A program made the translations under genes and the position numbers. Shown piece by piece: positions 9,201 to 18,875 of a stretch of DNA of 41,192 bases. Each line of letters starts with the position of its first letter. Position 1 is the stretch's first letter. A model generated the notes under the pieces. It ran no database searches. It had not been told where the DNA came from and saw only the letters and a program-made list of their open reading frames with translations. The DNA is from Comamonadaceae bacterium (GTDB lineage: Bacteria; Pseudomonadota; Gammaproteobacteria; Burkholderiales; Burkholderiaceae_C). Where the stretch lies: NCBI GenBank assembly GCA_027486555.1, contig JAIXOX010000122.1:1-41192 (forward strand). Direction: 5' to 3'.

Positions 9201-9608
9201 TCACAAACCAACGGCCGCAATACCGACTTTGGCGATTTGTGCATCTTCTGTCGATTTGACTCCACTCACGCCCACAGCGCCAAGGCAGAAACCGTCTTTC
9301 ATGATCGGTACACCACCTTCAAGCATGCCTTCAATGGTTGGAGCCGACAAAAAAGACACGCGCCCACCGTTGATGACGTCTTCATAAACCTTGGACTCGC
9401 GACGACCCAAAGCAGCCGTGCGGGCTTTTGCGGGGGCAATGTGCGATGAAACGGGTGCTGCGCCGTCCAAACGGGCAAAGTGCAACAAGTGGCCACCGGC
9501 ATCCACAATGGCAATGCTCACTGCCCAGTTGTTTTGGAGGGCTTCTGCTTCAGCAGCAGCAGCAATGGCTTTGACATCGGAAAGTTCAAGAATGGCTTGT
9601 GTTTGCAT
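9201..9608 (-). CDS. GlcG/HbpS (DUF336) family protein
   Basis: Small cytoplasmic protein of the GlcG/HbpS-like family (DUF336); 135 residues, the normal length. Family features are the N-terminal helix LELSDVKAIAAAAEAEA, the strand AVSIAIVDAGGHLLHFARLD, the AKARTAALGR helix, and the C-terminal GGVPIMKDGFCLGAVGVSGV ending in a D-A-Q-I-A helix. Members include heme-binding HbpS and GlcG of glycolate operons, but many are of unknown role. The ATG at 9608 gives the common MQTQAILEL-type start; in-frame upstream codons are not family-like. It stands alone between ilvD and the BI-1 gene and is read opposite to both. Function here is open: heme or cofactor binding is a family-based possibility only. 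Confidence 0.85.
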   Translation of the reverse strand: MQTQAILELSDVKAIAAAAEAEALQNNWAVSIAIVDAGGHLLHFARLDGAAPVSSHIAPAKARTAALGRRESKVYEDVINGGRVSFLSAPTIEGMLEGGVPIMKDGFCLGAVGVSGVKSTEDAQIAKVGIAAVGL

Positions 9609-9731
9609 AAATTGATGCAGTCTTAAAAATAAAAGCATGAGCATACACGGGCACGCACACCCGATTGCTCACTTCCACGCAAAACTGAAACACCCAGATA
9701 ACCCCATCGAACGACGGAGATCCTTGAGCTC

Positions 9732-9761
9732 TGGTCAAAGCCAGTGAGCGTCCCCTAAAAT
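9732..9761 (+). promoter_or_regulatory. Candidate sigma-70 promoter of the BI-1/YccA gene
   Basis: A TGGTCA box (4 of 6 to TTGACA) is followed after 18 bases by TAAAAT, 34 bases before the start codon at 9796. A clear ribosome site (caggagatacacc) follows. Sequence match only. Confidence 0.35.
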
Positions 9762-9795
9762 AAGAACACCTTTAATCAGGCACAGGAGATACACC

Positions 9796-10488
9796 ATGAG
9801 CGACCTTCAAACACTCAATTCCACCGGCTGGGGCCAGGTGGACATTGCGGCACGCAATCGCGTTCTGCGCAACACTTATTGGCTGTTGGCCTTGAGCCTG
9901 CTGCCCACCGTTCTGGGCGCCTGGCTGGGCGTGGCAACTGGCATCACGCGTTCGCTTTCAGGCGGCGTGGGCCTGATCGTTTTTATGGCCGGCGCTTTTG
10001 GCTTCATGTTCGCCATCGAAAAAACCAAAAACTCTGCAGCAGGCGTTCCCGTGTTGCTGGCCTTCACCTTCTTCATGGGCTTGATGCTGTCTCGCATGAT
10101 CGCCATGGTGCTGGGTTTCAAGAATGGCTCCGAGTTGATCATGACCGCCTTTGCTGGCACTGCCGGTGTGTTCTTTGTCATGGCCAGCTTGGCCAGCACC
10201 ATCAAGCGTGACCTGTCGGGCATGTCCAAATGGCTGTTTGTGGGGGCCTTGGCCATCATGATCGGTGGCATCATCAATGTGTTTATTGGCTCAACCGTGG
10301 GCATGATGGTGATCTCGGTCATGGCCATCGGCATTTTCAGCGCTTACATGTTGTATGACCTCAAGCAGATCATCGATGGCGGCGAAACCAACTACATCAG
10401 TGCCACATTGGCCCTGTACATGGACATCTTCAACGTATTCCAAAGCTTGCTGGCCTTGCTGGGCATCGTGGGTGGCGAAAAAGACTGA
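9796..10488 (+). CDS. Bax inhibitor-1 / YccA family membrane protein
   Basis: Integral inner-membrane protein of the BI-1/TMBIM family; 230 residues with about seven hydrophobic segments, ending in the typical MLYDLKQIIDGGETNYISAT region followed by LALYMDIFNVFQSLLALLGI. The conserved aspartates of the pH- and calcium-sensing C-terminal part are in YDLKQIIDG and YMDIFN. In Escherichia coli, YccA modulates FtsH proteolysis of membrane proteins; other members act as calcium leak channels. Which applies here is not visible. The start is fixed by aggagatacacc. It is a single-gene unit with its own candidate promoter and a strong terminator. Confidence 0.93.
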   Translation: MSDLQTLNSTGWGQVDIAARNRVLRNTYWLLALSLLPTVLGAWLGVATGITRSLSGGVGLIVFMAGAFGFMFAIEKTKNSAAGVPVLLAFTFFMGLMLSRMIAMVLGFKNGSELIMTAFAGTAGVFFVMASLASTIKRDLSGMSKWLFVGALAIMIGGIINVFIGSTVGMMVISVMAIGIFSAYMLYDLKQIIDGGETNYISATLALYMDIFNVFQSLLALLGIVGGEKD

Positions 10489-10510
10489 TTTCTTTCTGTA
10501 TCCAATCCGT

Positions 10511-10537
10511 AAAAAAGGCTCCTTCGGGAGCCTTTTT
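10511..10537. terminator. Rho-independent terminator, UUCG tetraloop, between convergent genes
   Basis: The stem GGCTCC / GGAGCC is closed by the very stable TTCG loop, with six A on the left and five T on the right. It lies 23 bases after the BI-1 stop, and about 50 bases after the rlmD stop when read on the minus strand, so it probably ends both transcripts. Confidence 0.93.
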
Positions 10538-10587
10538 GCTTGTGTAGGTCCTTGTCTTGGCAGAGGTATGCAACCTGCCAAGAAGCA

Positions 10588-12024
10588 TCAGACCAAGTCG
10601 AACACCGCCATGCTTTCCACATGCGCCGTGTGCGCAAACATGTTGATCACTCCTGCGGCCACGCAGCGGTAACCGGCTCGGTGCACCAAGATACCGGCAT
10701 CCCGAGCCAGTGTGGCGGGGTTGCAGCTCACATAGACAATCCGTTTTGGCGGTGTCCAGCCTTGACGAAGCCCGTGGCTTTCGTTCAGCTCGGCAAGCGC
10801 TTTGGTCAAGGCAAAAGCGCCTTCACGCGGCGGGTCCACCAGCCATTTGTCGGCTGTGCCATCGGCCACCAGCATGTCGGGCGTCATCTCGAACAGGTTA
10901 CGCGCCACAAACTGAGTTGGGGCCAAGGCCTGGCTCTCAGGCCGTGCGGTTTGGTTACAGGCGTAGTTCTCGCGTGAACGCGCGACCAAGGTCTCGGCCC
11001 CTTCAATGCCCAACACCTCGCCCGCTTGCGTGGCGAGCGGCAAGGTGAAGTTGCCCAAACCGCAAAACCAGTCGATCACCCGCTCGTTTTTCTGTGCTTG
11101 CAACAGGCGAAGCGCGCGAGCCACGAGCACCCGGTTGATGAAGGGGTTGACTTGGGTAAAGTCGGTGGGTCTGAAGGGCATGGTGATGCCAAAGTCGGGC
11201 AAGCCATAACTGAGTTGCGCCCCACCCTCGTCCAGTAATTGCACCGTGTCCGGACCTTTGGACTGCAACCACCACTGGACTTGGTGCTCGACAGCAAAAG
11301 CCCTGAGCAAGGCTTTGTCACCCTCGCTCAAAGGCACCATGTGGCGCAGCACCATGGCCGTTAGAGCGTCACCGCAGGCCAATTCAAGCTGAGGCAAGGT
11401 TTCGCGCGCCTCCATCTGACCAATCAGCACCCGCAAAGGCACAAGCATGCGGCTGACATGGGGCGGCAGGACCGGACAGACTTTCATGTCGGCGATGTAA
11501 CGGCTTTTGCGCTCATGGAAACCGATCAGTACTTCTCCTTTTTTGATCACATAGCGCACGGACAAACGGGCGCGGTAACGATAGCCCCAAGTTGGACCCT
11601 CAATGGGGCGCAGCAGCGTTTCTGGCTTGACCTTGGCCAAATGCCAGAGGTTGTCTTCAAGCACCCGTTGTTTGATGGCCACCTGTGCGGAAGCCTCCAG
11701 ATGCTGCATCTTGCAGCCGCCGCAAGCCCCGGCATGCAATCCAAAATTTGGGCAACCTGGACGTACACGTTGGGAGGACTCGTGGTGAATCTGCGTGACA
11801 GTACCCTGCTCCCAATTGTTCTTTTTACGGTGCACGTTGACCGACACCAACTCAAAGGGCAAAGCACCTTCAATGAAGACAACTTTGCCGTCAGGTTTGC
11901 GGGCGATGCCTTGAGCATCCATGTCCAGGGAGCCGACACGCAGCCAACCTTCTGGAAGGTCTGCGCTGGAATGGCTGGGTTCGTCGGCGTGGGCTTGGGA
12001 TAGTGAAATGTCTGGTTCGCTCAT
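10588..12024 (-). CDS. rlmD: 23S rRNA (uracil-1939-C5)-methyltransferase RlmD
   Basis: SAM-dependent RNA methyltransferase of the RumA/RlmD type that makes m5U1939 in 23S rRNA; 478 residues. An N-terminal TRAM-like domain (about 25-85) is followed by the Fe-S cluster cysteines Cys91, Cys101 and Cys104 ([18 protein letters not shown]) and Cys183 (KVCPVLPP). The SAM domain has [16 protein letters not shown], and the catalytic cysteine (about Cys434) is in [14 protein letters not shown]. The first 20 residues are a low-conservation tail. It is the last gene of a minus-strand series after surE, pcm and nlpD, but 167 bases separate it from nlpD, so it may have its own promoter. TrmA/RlmC paralogues are less likely given the Fe-S motif and TRAM domain. 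Confidence 0.95.
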   Translation of the reverse strand: MSEPDISLSQAHADEPSHSSADLPEGWLRVGSLDMDAQGIARKPDGKVVFIEGALPFELVSVNVHRKKNNWEQGTVTQIHHESSQRVRPGCPNFGLHAGACGGCKMQHLEASAQVAIKQRVLEDNLWHLAKVKPETLLRPIEGPTWGYRYRARLSVRYVIKKGEVLIGFHERKSRYIADMKVCPVLPPHVSRMLVPLRVLIGQMEARETLPQLELACGDALTAMVLRHMVPLSEGDKALLRAFAVEHQVQWWLQSKGPDTVQLLDEGGAQLSYGLPDFGITMPFRPTDFTQVNPFINRVLVARALRLLQAQKNERVIDWFCGLGNFTLPLATQAGEVLGIEGAETLVARSRENYACNQTARPESQALAPTQFVARNLFEMTPDMLVADGTADKWLVDPPREGAFALTKALAELNESHGLRQGWTPPKRIVYVSCNPATLARDAGILVHRAGYRCVAAGVINMFAHTAHVESMAVFDLV

Positions 12025-12191
12025 GCACTGATTGTCTCAGGGTGTGGTACCCGCTAGAGGCGGGCTAGGTCATACTTTTGGTGTGAAACACCAGGACCAA
12101 GCAAGAAAGGAAATGAGCTGCTGTGACCACATCGACTTTGCTGTCACGGCAAAGATTGACGTCTTTGAGGCATGTCAGGGCGCGAATCGCT
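12025..12191. other. Gene-free gap between nlpD and rlmD; no rpoS
   Basis: This 167-base gap sits where many Burkholderiales carry rpoS directly after nlpD. I translated the nlpD-sense strand and found no RpoS-like residues. Two small hairpins are visible: CCCGC-TAGAG-GCGGG (12050-12064) and GGTGT-GAA-ACACC (12080-12092). Neither has a following T-run in the nlpD direction, so neither is a convincing intrinsic terminator. Confidence 0.6.
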
Positions 12192-13028
12192 TCAGCGACT
12201 TGGCAAATACTTGGCTGGATCGACAGGTTTTCCTTGACGACGAATCTCGAAATGGAGTTTGACGCGATCAGCGTCGGTTTTGCCCATCTCAGCGATTTTT
12301 TGCCCCTTGTTGACTTTTTGGTCTTCCTTGACCAACAAGGCTTGGTTGTGGGCGTATGCACTCAAAAAAGTGTTGTTGTGCTTCAAGATGATCAAGTTGC
12401 CGTAACCGCGCAAACCCGCACCCGCGTACACAACATGGCCGTCTGCGGCGGCCAAGACCGGATCACCCGCTTTTCCGGCAATGTCAAGACCCTTGTTTTT
12501 CACATCGTCAAAACCGGCCAGTAAGTTTCCGCTGGCAGGCCAGATGAACCCCAATCCATCGTCATTGGCCACTGCAGTGCTCGAACTGGTGCCTGCCGCA
12601 GGCAACGGGGAAGAGGCAGCAGGCTTGCTGGGTACAACTTCGGCACTGCCGCTGATGGGTTGAACCACAACACCTTTGGTTTCCACAGAAGAGCCCGGTG
12701 GCACGACGCGCAGAACCTGACCCACCTCGATCAGGTGGGCATTGGACAAACTGTTCCAACGCACCAAATCACGCCAAGACTGACCATGGTCCAGAGCAAC
12801 ACGTGTCAGGGTGTCACCTTTTTGTACGGTGTAGTAACCCGGTTTTCCCGCATTTTCGGCACCGGGCAAAGTCGCCACAACCACCGCAGGAACGGGTGCA
12901 CTTCTGACAGTGACGCCCTGCATGCGGTCCTCAACAGGTGCGGGTGCGCGTGGCGCGGCTGAGCATCCGACCAGAATCAAAGCGGTCAGACAGGTCCAGA
13001 ATCGGCGGGGTAAGGCGTTGAATATCAT
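12192..13028 (-). CDS. nlpD: NlpD-like lipoprotein: LysM plus degenerate M23 (LytM) domain
   Basis: Outer-membrane lipoprotein thought to activate cell-wall amidases during septation, as NlpD activates AmiC in E. coli; 278 residues. The order is a lipobox ending LVGC (Cys22), a LysM domain (YYTVQKGDTLTRVALDHG to GQVLRVV), a Ser/Pro/Ala-rich linker, and a C-terminal M23 domain (FIWPASGNLLAGF to the end). The zinc ligands are not intact: the HxGxD-type motif reads NKGLDIAG, and the final HxH reads KLHFEIR. The domain is therefore probably regulatory rather than catalytic, as in known NlpD proteins. It lies 14 bases after the pcm stop in a surE-pcm-nlpD series. Confidence 0.93.
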   Translation of the reverse strand: MIFNALPRRFWTCLTALILVGCSAAPRAPAPVEDRMQGVTVRSAPVPAVVVATLPGAENAGKPGYYTVQKGDTLTRVALDHGQSWRDLVRWNSLSNAHLIEVGQVLRVVPPGSSVETKGVVVQPISGSAEVVPSKPAASSPLPAAGTSSSTAVANDDGLGFIWPASGNLLAGFDDVKNKGLDIAGKAGDPVLAAADGHVVYAGAGLRGYGNLIILKHNNTFLSAYAHNQALLVKEDQKVNKGQKIAEMGKTDADRVKLHFEIRRQGKPVDPAKYLPSR

Positions 13029-13042
13029 CAGAGCTCAATCAT

Positions 13043-13888
13043 TCATTCGACACCTGATTTTAGAGGAACAAAGTGAACAGCCTCCAAAACCTGCCTTTCA
13101 TAGCCTGAAGCCGTTTTCAGAACAACCAGCAATGCCTGGTGACCCGCTGGCGTCATGGTTGGGGCCACCAAGCGGGCGCCAACAGCCAACTGATCCAACC
13201 ATGTGGAGGGCACTTGGTCACCACCTGCCGCAGAAATAATCCCTGCATAGGGGGCACCCTTGGGATAACCCTGAATGCCATCCCCAAAAATCAAGTGAAC
13301 GTTCGGTAAACGAAAGGTCCGCAGATGCTCTTTGGCTTGTTCATGCAAACCACGAACGCGCTCGATGCTGTACACCTCGCTGGCCAGGTGGCTAAGGACT
13401 GCAGCTTGGTAACCACAACCGGTCCCAATTTCCAACACCCGACCCAGACGCCCATTTGCGCCATGACGCAACAGCTCGATCATGCGTGCAACCACATTGG
13501 GTTTAGAAATAGTTTGCCCAAAACCAATGGGCAAACTGGTGTCTTCGTAGGCTTGGTTGGCCAATGCCGACGCCACAAAAAGGTGCCTGTCAACACGGCC
13601 CATGGACTGCAGCACCCAAGGATCTTGCACACCTTGCTGTGCCAGCTTGCTCACCATTTTGGCTCGGACTGTGCTGGAATCAAGACCCAGACCCGTAGAA
13701 ACGGGAAAGGCCTGGTGCGCGAAATTGAGCGATTGAGGTCGCAAATTCGGGGATGCGGCCCCTGAATTTGATGAAAGATGGCGCTCCACGGGGATGGGGC
13801 GCAGTTTGGGGGCCAACGGACGTCCCTGATCGGGTTCAGAGTCTCCAGCAGAGCGCCACTTGGCGGGAAAAGCCGGACGCTCTTTCAT
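13043..13888 (-). CDS. pcm: Protein-L-isoaspartate O-methyltransferase
   Basis: Repairs damaged proteins by SAM-dependent methylation of L-isoaspartyl residues; cytoplasmic. It has 281 residues. The catalytic core begins near residue 70 and has the family motifs [20 protein letters not shown] (substrate loop) and [19 protein letters not shown] (SAM motif I, about 151-169), then [10 protein letters not shown]. The first 70 residues are a Pro/Ser-rich extension absent from the roughly 210-residue E. coli enzyme; such extensions occur in betaproteobacterial homologues. The ATG at 13888 overlaps the surE stop (ATGA), supporting this start despite the low-complexity N-terminus. An internal start would separate it from surE. 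Confidence 0.95.
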   Translation of the reverse strand: MKERPAFPAKWRSAGDSEPDQGRPLAPKLRPIPVERHLSSNSGAASPNLRPQSLNFAHQAFPVSTGLGLDSSTVRAKMVSKLAQQGVQDPWVLQSMGRVDRHLFVASALANQAYEDTSLPIGFGQTISKPNVVARMIELLRHGANGRLGRVLEIGTGCGYQAAVLSHLASEVYSIERVRGLHEQAKEHLRTFRLPNVHLIFGDGIQGYPKGAPYAGIISAAGGDQVPSTWLDQLAVGARLVAPTMTPAGHQALLVVLKTASGYERQVLEAVHFVPLKSGVE

Positions 13889-14658
13889 GTCGTCGTTGAC
13901 CGATGAAACAGACTGTTAAAGGACTGAGACCAAGAAGACAGATGGTCATGCTCAGTCAGGTCAACTTTCAGAGGCGTCACAACCACATGCCCCATGTGTG
14001 CTGCATGAAAATCCGTTCCCTCACTGTCGTCCATGGCCGAACCGGCATTGCCAATCCAGTACATGGTTTGACCTCGAGGATCGACCTGCGTGATGACGGG
14101 TTCGGCAGCATGCCGACGCCCCAAACGACAAACAATGGGCGGCTTGATCTGATCCAGAGGCAAATTGGGAATATTCACGTTCAAAAGCCAAGGCTGGTGT
14201 GCATGCAAGTCCCCGATCATCATCTTTTGCACCAAGGTCTGCACTGTGTGGGCTGCAGCACCCAGGTGTTCCCAGCCCTTGTTGATTTGTGAAACAGCGA
14301 TCGCTGGAATACCAAAAAGATAGCCCTCCATGGCAGCCCCAACCGTTCCCGAGTAAAGCGTGTCGTCCCCCATGTTTGCACCGTTGTTGATGCCTGAAAT
14401 CACCAGATCCGGCCGGTAATCCAACAAGCCCGTAAGTGCAATGTGCACGCAATCGGCAGGAGTTCCGTTGACGTATCGGAAGCCATTTTCGGCACGGTTC
14501 ACATAAAGGGGGGTGTGCAAAGTCAAGGCGTTGGATTTGGCACTGTTGTTGTGTTCAGGCGCAACGACCTCGACATCTGCGATTTTTTTCAAGGATTCAT
14601 ACAAAGCCACAATGCCCTCGGCTCGGAAACCATCGTCGTTTGAAATCAGGATTTTCAT
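13885..14658 (-). CDS. surE: 5'/3'-nucleotidase SurE
   Basis: Metal-dependent phosphatase acting on nucleoside 5'- and 3'-monophosphates and short polyphosphates; 257 residues, standard length. Metal-site residues are Asp8 and Asp9 in ILISNDDGF, Ser39 in [12 protein letters not shown] and Asn91 in [14 protein letters not shown], followed by [11 protein letters not shown]. The ATG at 14658 gives the canonical [10 protein letters not shown] start. The frame is open for 39 more codons upstream, but that extension is not family-like. First gene of the surE-pcm-nlpD series; its stop overlaps the pcm start by ATGA. Confidence 0.97.
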   Translation of the reverse strand: MKILISNDDGFRAEGIVALYESLKKIADVEVVAPEHNNSAKSNALTLHTPLYVNRAENGFRYVNGTPADCVHIALTGLLDYRPDLVISGINNGANMGDDTLYSGTVGAAMEGYLFGIPAIAVSQINKGWEHLGAAAHTVQTLVQKMMIGDLHAHQPWLLNVNIPNLPLDQIKPPIVCRLGRRHAAEPVITQVDPRGQTMYWIGNAGSAMDDSEGTDFHAAHMGHVVVTPLKVDLTEHDHLSSWSQSFNSLFHRSTTT

Positions 14659-14823
14659 ATGAATTTTTTGAGGATGAACCATTGTAGGCCCGCTACTGAC
14701 ATGGGTCTCAAATTGGTGTGTGACAGGGTACTCCAACCCGGGGTCGCTAGGGGGACACAAAACAATACGCTCCATTACCTAAGATCAGCAGCCTTATTGA
14801 ACTTGAAGATCTGGAGTAATTGA

Positions 14824-15798
14824 ATGCAAGCATGGCTATGTGAAAACCCTGTGGGGGTCGATGCCCTGAACTGGAAAGAGCTGCCCACGCCACAACCGGG
14901 CCCAGGCCAGGTGCTGATTCGAATTCAAGCAGCAAGCCTGAATTTTCCGGACCTTTTGATTGTGCAAAACAAATACCAAATGAAGCCCGAACTGCCGTTT
15001 GTGCCGGGTTCAGAATATGCAGGCACCATTGAGGCTGTGGGTGAGGATGTCAAGCATCTTGTCGTGGGACAAACGGTTGCTTGTCTATCTGGCACCGGGG
15101 GATTTGCAACACACACATTGGCACCGTCAAAGTTGTGCCTGCCCTTGCCGGATGGGTTTTCGGCCACCGATGGTGCCGCATTCATCATGACCTATGCAAC
15201 CTCGCACCATGCCCTGGTCGACCGTGCGCAGCTGAAAACAGGCGAAACCGTGTTGATTTTGGGTGCCGCAGGCGGCGTTGGCACAGCGGCCATTCAGATT
15301 GCAAAAGCCATGGGGGCCAAAGTCATTGCGGCGGCGTCCACCGATGAAAAATGCGCTTTGTGCTCCTCATTAGGGGCAGATGAGACCATCAACTACAGCC
15401 AACAAAACTTGCGTGAAGCTTTGAAAGAACTCACACAGGGACGTGGGCCAGATGTGATCTACGACCCTGTTGGGGGCGAACTCGCAGAACCAGCTTTTCG
15501 ATCGATTGCGTGGCGCGGTCGTTATTTGGTTGTAGGCTTTGCGGGGGGACCCATTCCTTCGTTGCCCTTGAATCTGCCCTTGCTCAAAGGTGCTTCACTG
15601 GTTGGTGTTTTTTGGGGTGATTTCGCTCGACGCGAACCCCAGGCAAATGCGGCGATGATGGTTGAATTGAGTCAATGGTACGCCCAAGGAAAAATCAAAC
15701 CTGTCATAGATCGCACTTTGCCCATGAGCGAACTCAAAGCAGCTTACACACTGATGGGCTCACGCAGTGTCAAAGGCAAATTGGTCATGGTCAATTGA
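14824..15798 (+). CDS. NADPH:quinone oxidoreductase-like medium-chain dehydrogenase
   Basis: Zinc-independent MDR-family oxidoreductase; 324 residues. The N-terminal GroES-like part has ASLNFPDLLIVQNKYQ and ELPFVPGSEYAGTIEAVG. The Rossmann part has the nucleotide-binding motif ILGAAGGVGTAAIQIAKAMG and a NADP-type loop AASTDEKCALCSSLGAD. No structural zinc cysteine cluster is seen, matching quinone oxidoreductase or enoyl reductase relatives (such as QOR and crotonyl-CoA-type branches). The ATG at 14824 has a weak ggag site in ctggagtaattg. It is divergent from surE with 165 bases between the starts and has no partner gene. The precise substrate is unclear. Confidence 0.88.
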   Translation: MQAWLCENPVGVDALNWKELPTPQPGPGQVLIRIQAASLNFPDLLIVQNKYQMKPELPFVPGSEYAGTIEAVGEDVKHLVVGQTVACLSGTGGFATHTLAPSKLCLPLPDGFSATDGAAFIMTYATSHHALVDRAQLKTGETVLILGAAGGVGTAAIQIAKAMGAKVIAAASTDEKCALCSSLGADETINYSQQNLREALKELTQGRGPDVIYDPVGGELAEPAFRSIAWRGRYLVVGFAGGPIPSLPLNLPLLKGASLVGVFWGDFARREPQANAAMMVELSQWYAQGKIKPVIDRTLPMSELKAAYTLMGSRSVKGKLVMVN

Positions 15799-16151
15799 TC
15801 TTTTGTGAAGCGGATCAGGATTGCCTAATCAGCGGGGCAACTCCTGACCTGCATCAAGGCTTGGGGCACCCCTTAAGAAGTTTGAAAGCTTCAACTCATG
15901 ACCATCTTGACGACCACAAAACACCCCAAAAGCCTCACCTGAAAGAGCGGGCCAACCGATGCGGTCATTACATTCAACGCCGCATGGGTACCCGTACGCG
16001 AAAGGCCGCTGGTTGCACATGGCGTGATTTCTAGAACAAGTGGTACCCACGATCTGTCCCCAAACACCGTGTCCAAAGCTGTGGACAAGTGCAGGGACAA
16101 GCCGGCAAAGGCCCGCCGGGTAAGGGCTGGCGGCCAGTGCTTAAAAAAGCA
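15799..16151. other. 353-base intergenic region, convergent side of parC
   Basis: No gene is supported: the frames here are short, lack good start sites and lack family-like residues. It holds a small inverted repeat GAAG-N8-CTTC (about 15879-15894), two GGTACC-containing spots, and one TGTGGACAA (about 16081), one base off a DnaA box. I see no T-rich terminator for either flanking gene. Confidence 0.5.
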
Positions 16152-18521
16152 TCACTCCACCCGCGTCACCCGATTGGGCTTGAAGCCCAAGTCTGCCACT
16201 TTGCCTTTTTTGGCGCGGGCGGTTTTGGCGTTGTTCAGGCTGCGGATTTCGAGCGTTTCTTCGCGCTCTTTGCCGCCCCGGCCAATGCCCTCGATCTTGA
16301 TGCTGCGGGTGTAGGCCGCCGCGCCTGCCAAAGTGTCTTTGGCTTCCAGGTCGATGAGCATCAGGCCACGGCCGCCTTTTTCCATGGTCTTGAGTTCGGT
16401 GATCTCAAACGTCAACACACGGCCACCCGTGCTGGCGCAGCAGACGCTGGTGGCTGCGGGCATGGCTGACTTGTCGGCAGGCACGGTGGCGCTGGAGCCG
16501 CTCACATGGCTGGGGGCGCAGACGGTTTCGCCCTCGCCCAGGCTGATGAAGGCCTTGCCCGCTTTGTTGCGCGAAACCATGTTCTCGACCGAGGCCATGA
16601 AGCCGTAACCGCCCGAGCCGCTGAGCAGCAGCATGGCGTTGGCCGGGCCTGCAAAGTAGTGGGCGATTTGCGTGGTGGGTTCCAGCTCGATGAGCGTGGT
16701 CACCGGCTGGCCGTCGCCGCGAGCACCCGGCAGTGTGGCCACAGGCACGCTGTACACGCGGCCATTACTGCCCATGATGATGAGCGTGTCCACCGTGCGG
16801 CATTCAAAAGTGCCATACAGGCCGTCGCCCGCTTTGAAGGCAAAGCTCGTGGCATCGTGGCCGTGACCGGTGCGGGCGCGTACCCAGCCTTTTTCCGACA
16901 CGACCACCGTCACGGGTTCGTCCACCACCTTGACTTCGGCGATGGCTTTTTTCTCTTCCTGGATCAGCGTGCGGCGCGGGTCGGCAAAGGTCTTGGCGTC
17001 CTGTTCGATCTCCTTGACCATCAAGCGGCGCAGCGCGGCGGGGCTGCCCAAAATTTCTTCGAGCTTGCCCTGCTCACCACGCAGTTCGCTCAACTCTTGC
17101 TCGATCTTGATGGCCTCAAGTCGCGCCAGTTGGCGCAGGCGAATCTCAAGGATGTCTTCGGCCTGGCGGTCGCTGAGTTTGAAAAACTCGATCAGCGCCG
17201 GCTTGGGCTCATCGCTTTGGCGGATGATGCGGATCACCTCGTCGATGTTGAGCAACACCAGCTGACGGCCTTCCAGAATGTGGATGCGGTCCATCACTTT
17301 GTTCAAGCGGTGCTGGCTGCGTCGGGTGATGGTGATTTGGCGGAAAGTGACCCACTCAACCAGCATCTGGCGCAAGGACTTTTGAATCGGTTTGCCGTCG
17401 ATGCCCACCGAGGTCATGTTGATCGGGGCCGAGGTCTCTAGGCTGGTGTGGGCCAGCAGTGCGGTGATGAGTTCTTGCTGCTCGATGCGGCTGGTCTTGG
17501 GCTCGAACACCAGGCGGACAGCGGCGTCTTTGCTCGATTCGTCGCGCACCACATCCAGCACCGCCAGCATGCTGGCTTTCAACTGCATTTGGTCGGTGCT
17601 GAGCGCTTTTTTACCGGCTTTGACTTTGGGGTTTGTCAGCTCTTCGATTTCTTCGAGCACGCGCTGCGAGCTGACGCCTTGCGGCAACTCGGTCACGACC
17701 AGTTGCCACTGCCCACGAGCGAGTTCTTCGATCTTCCAGCGGGCTCGCACTTTGAGGCTTCCGCGACCGGTGCGGTAAGCGTCGGCAATATCGCTGGCCG
17801 GGCTGATGATCTGGCCACCACCGGGGTAGTCCGGGCCGGGGATGATGGCCATCAACTCGCTGTCACTCAGCTTGTCGTTCTTGATCAGCGCCACGCAGGC
17901 GTCGGCCACTTCGCGCAGGTTGTGGCTGGGGATTTCGGTGGCCAGGCCCACGGCGATGCCGCTGGCACCATTGAGCAGGCTAAAAGGCAAGCGGGCGGGC
18001 AGCTGGCGCGGCTCTTCGGTGGAGCCGTCGTAGTTGGGGATGAAGTCCACCGTGCCCATGTCGATCTCATCGAGCAGCAAGCTGGTAATGCGGGACAAAC
18101 GCGCTTCGGTGTAACGCATGGCGGCCGCACCGTCGCCATCGCGCGAGCCAAAGTTGCCTTGGCCGTCGATCAGCGGGTAGCGCTGCGAAAAATCTTGCGC
18201 CATGCGCACCAGTGCGTCGTAGGCGGCTGTGTCGCCGTGCGGGTGGTAGCGGCCCAGCACATCGCCGACCACACGGGCGCTTTTGACGGGCTTGGCGGCG
18301 GTGTTGTTGTTCGGACCGCTGTACGACAAACCCATGCGGTCCATCGAATACAAAATGCGCCGCTGCACCGGCTTTTGGCCGTCGCACACATCGGGCAAAG
18401 CGCGGCCTTTGACGACGGACAGCGCGTATTCGAGGTAGGCACGCTGGGCATAGGCGCCCAGGTGGTCGCCTTCAGGTGACGCGGGTTGCAGTGAAGCTTC
18501 AGGGGTCAGCAAATCGGTCAT
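16152..18521 (-). CDS. parC: DNA topoisomerase IV subunit A
   Basis: Catalytic breakage-reunion subunit of topoisomerase IV, which decatenates daughter chromosomes with ParE. It has 789 residues. The winged-helix core starts near [20 protein letters not shown], and the catalytic tyrosine is Tyr137 in [13 protein letters not shown]. The quinolone-resistance region reads [11 protein letters not shown]: Thr98 stands where E. coli has Ser80 and Asp102 where it has Glu84. GyrA is excluded because the C-terminal region lacks the GyrA-box and the partner next door is ParE. The ATG at 18521 gives the expected start. parE lies upstream on the same strand, but about 1.1 kb of accessory genes separates them. 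Confidence 0.95.
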   Translation of the reverse strand: MTDLLTPEASLQPASPEGDHLGAYAQRAYLEYALSVVKGRALPDVCDGQKPVQRRILYSMDRMGLSYSGPNNNTAAKPVKSARVVGDVLGRYHPHGDTAAYDALVRMAQDFSQRYPLIDGQGNFGSRDGDGAAAMRYTEARLSRITSLLLDEIDMGTVDFIPNYDGSTEEPRQLPARLPFSLLNGASGIAVGLATEIPSHNLREVADACVALIKNDKLSDSELMAIIPGPDYPGGGQIISPASDIADAYRTGRGSLKVRARWKIEELARGQWQLVVTELPQGVSSQRVLEEIEELTNPKVKAGKKALSTDQMQLKASMLAVLDVVRDESSKDAAVRLVFEPKTSRIEQQELITALLAHTSLETSAPINMTSVGIDGKPIQKSLRQMLVEWVTFRQITITRRSQHRLNKVMDRIHILEGRQLVLLNIDEVIRIIRQSDEPKPALIEFFKLSDRQAEDILEIRLRQLARLEAIKIEQELSELRGEQGKLEEILGSPAALRRLMVKEIEQDAKTFADPRRTLIQEEKKAIAEVKVVDEPVTVVVSEKGWVRARTGHGHDATSFAFKAGDGLYGTFECRTVDTLIIMGSNGRVYSVPVATLPGARGDGQPVTTLIELEPTTQIAHYFAGPANAMLLLSGSGGYGFMASVENMVSRNKAGKAFISLGEGETVCAPSHVSGSSATVPADKSAMPAATSVCCASTGGRVLTFEITELKTMEKGGRGLMLIDLEAKDTLAGAAAYTRSIKIEGIGRGGKEREETLEIRSLNNAKTARAKKGKVADLGFKPNRVTRVE

Positions 18522-18609
18522 TTTTTGTGCAAGTTCTTGGGTTTGCGTTCAGGTGTTGGGAGGAATTAGGCAGACATCGATTTGCGAGTTGGCAAAAAAT
18601 GACTGCCCA

Positions 18610-18855
18610 TCACTTGTGCGCCTGCACGCTCAAGCCCGTCCATTTTTGGTCAATGCTTTTGGTCAGCAGCGCGAATTTTTCCGCTTTTTCAACACCGCTT
18701 ATGCGCTCATGGCCCACCTTGGCCAGCCAGCGTTTGAAAGGCTCGGCCTTGAGTGAGGGGATGGACTGGATCAGGCGCAAGAGTCTGGGCACATCGCGGT
18801 AGATGAGGGGTTTGAAATCGCGCAATTCAATGCGCAGTTGGTCAGCCAAAGTCAT
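18610..18855 (-). pseudogene. Fragment of a BRO/DinD-like phage antirepressor protein
   Basis: An 81-codon frame. Its middle, LLRLIQSIPSLKAEPFKRWL followed by AKVGHERI, matches a segment I recognise from BRO-N/DinD-type proteins (phage antirepressor and DNA-damage-inducible protein relatives), which are several times longer. The residues before and after this core do not look like the family, and the rest of such a protein is absent, so this is most likely a decayed remnant. The start at 18855 has no good ribosome site. It lies just downstream of vapC and before parC, so it probably arrived with, or near, the toxin-antitoxin pair. A small expressed protein cannot be excluded. Confidence 0.5.
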
Positions 18856-18875
18856 GGGCGATTGAAGCTCAGGGA

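Noticed and set aside
14700..14770. GC-rich stretch upstream of surE checked as a possible tRNA or small RNA
   Set aside because: No cloverleaf, no T-loop consensus and no terminator were found.
16081..16089. TGTGGACAA resembling a DnaA box
   Set aside because: A single site with one mismatch and no cluster, AT-rich region or neighbouring dnaA/dnaN, so not evidence of an origin.
18219..18249. Thr98/Asp102 in the ParC quinolone-resistance region
   Set aside because: The pattern [11 protein letters not shown] is probably natural variation in this lineage; resistance cannot be inferred from it.
17448..18479. A 343-codon open frame opposite parC
   Set aside because: Antisense shadow of parC with repetitive His/Gln/Ala/Gly composition and no recognisable family.
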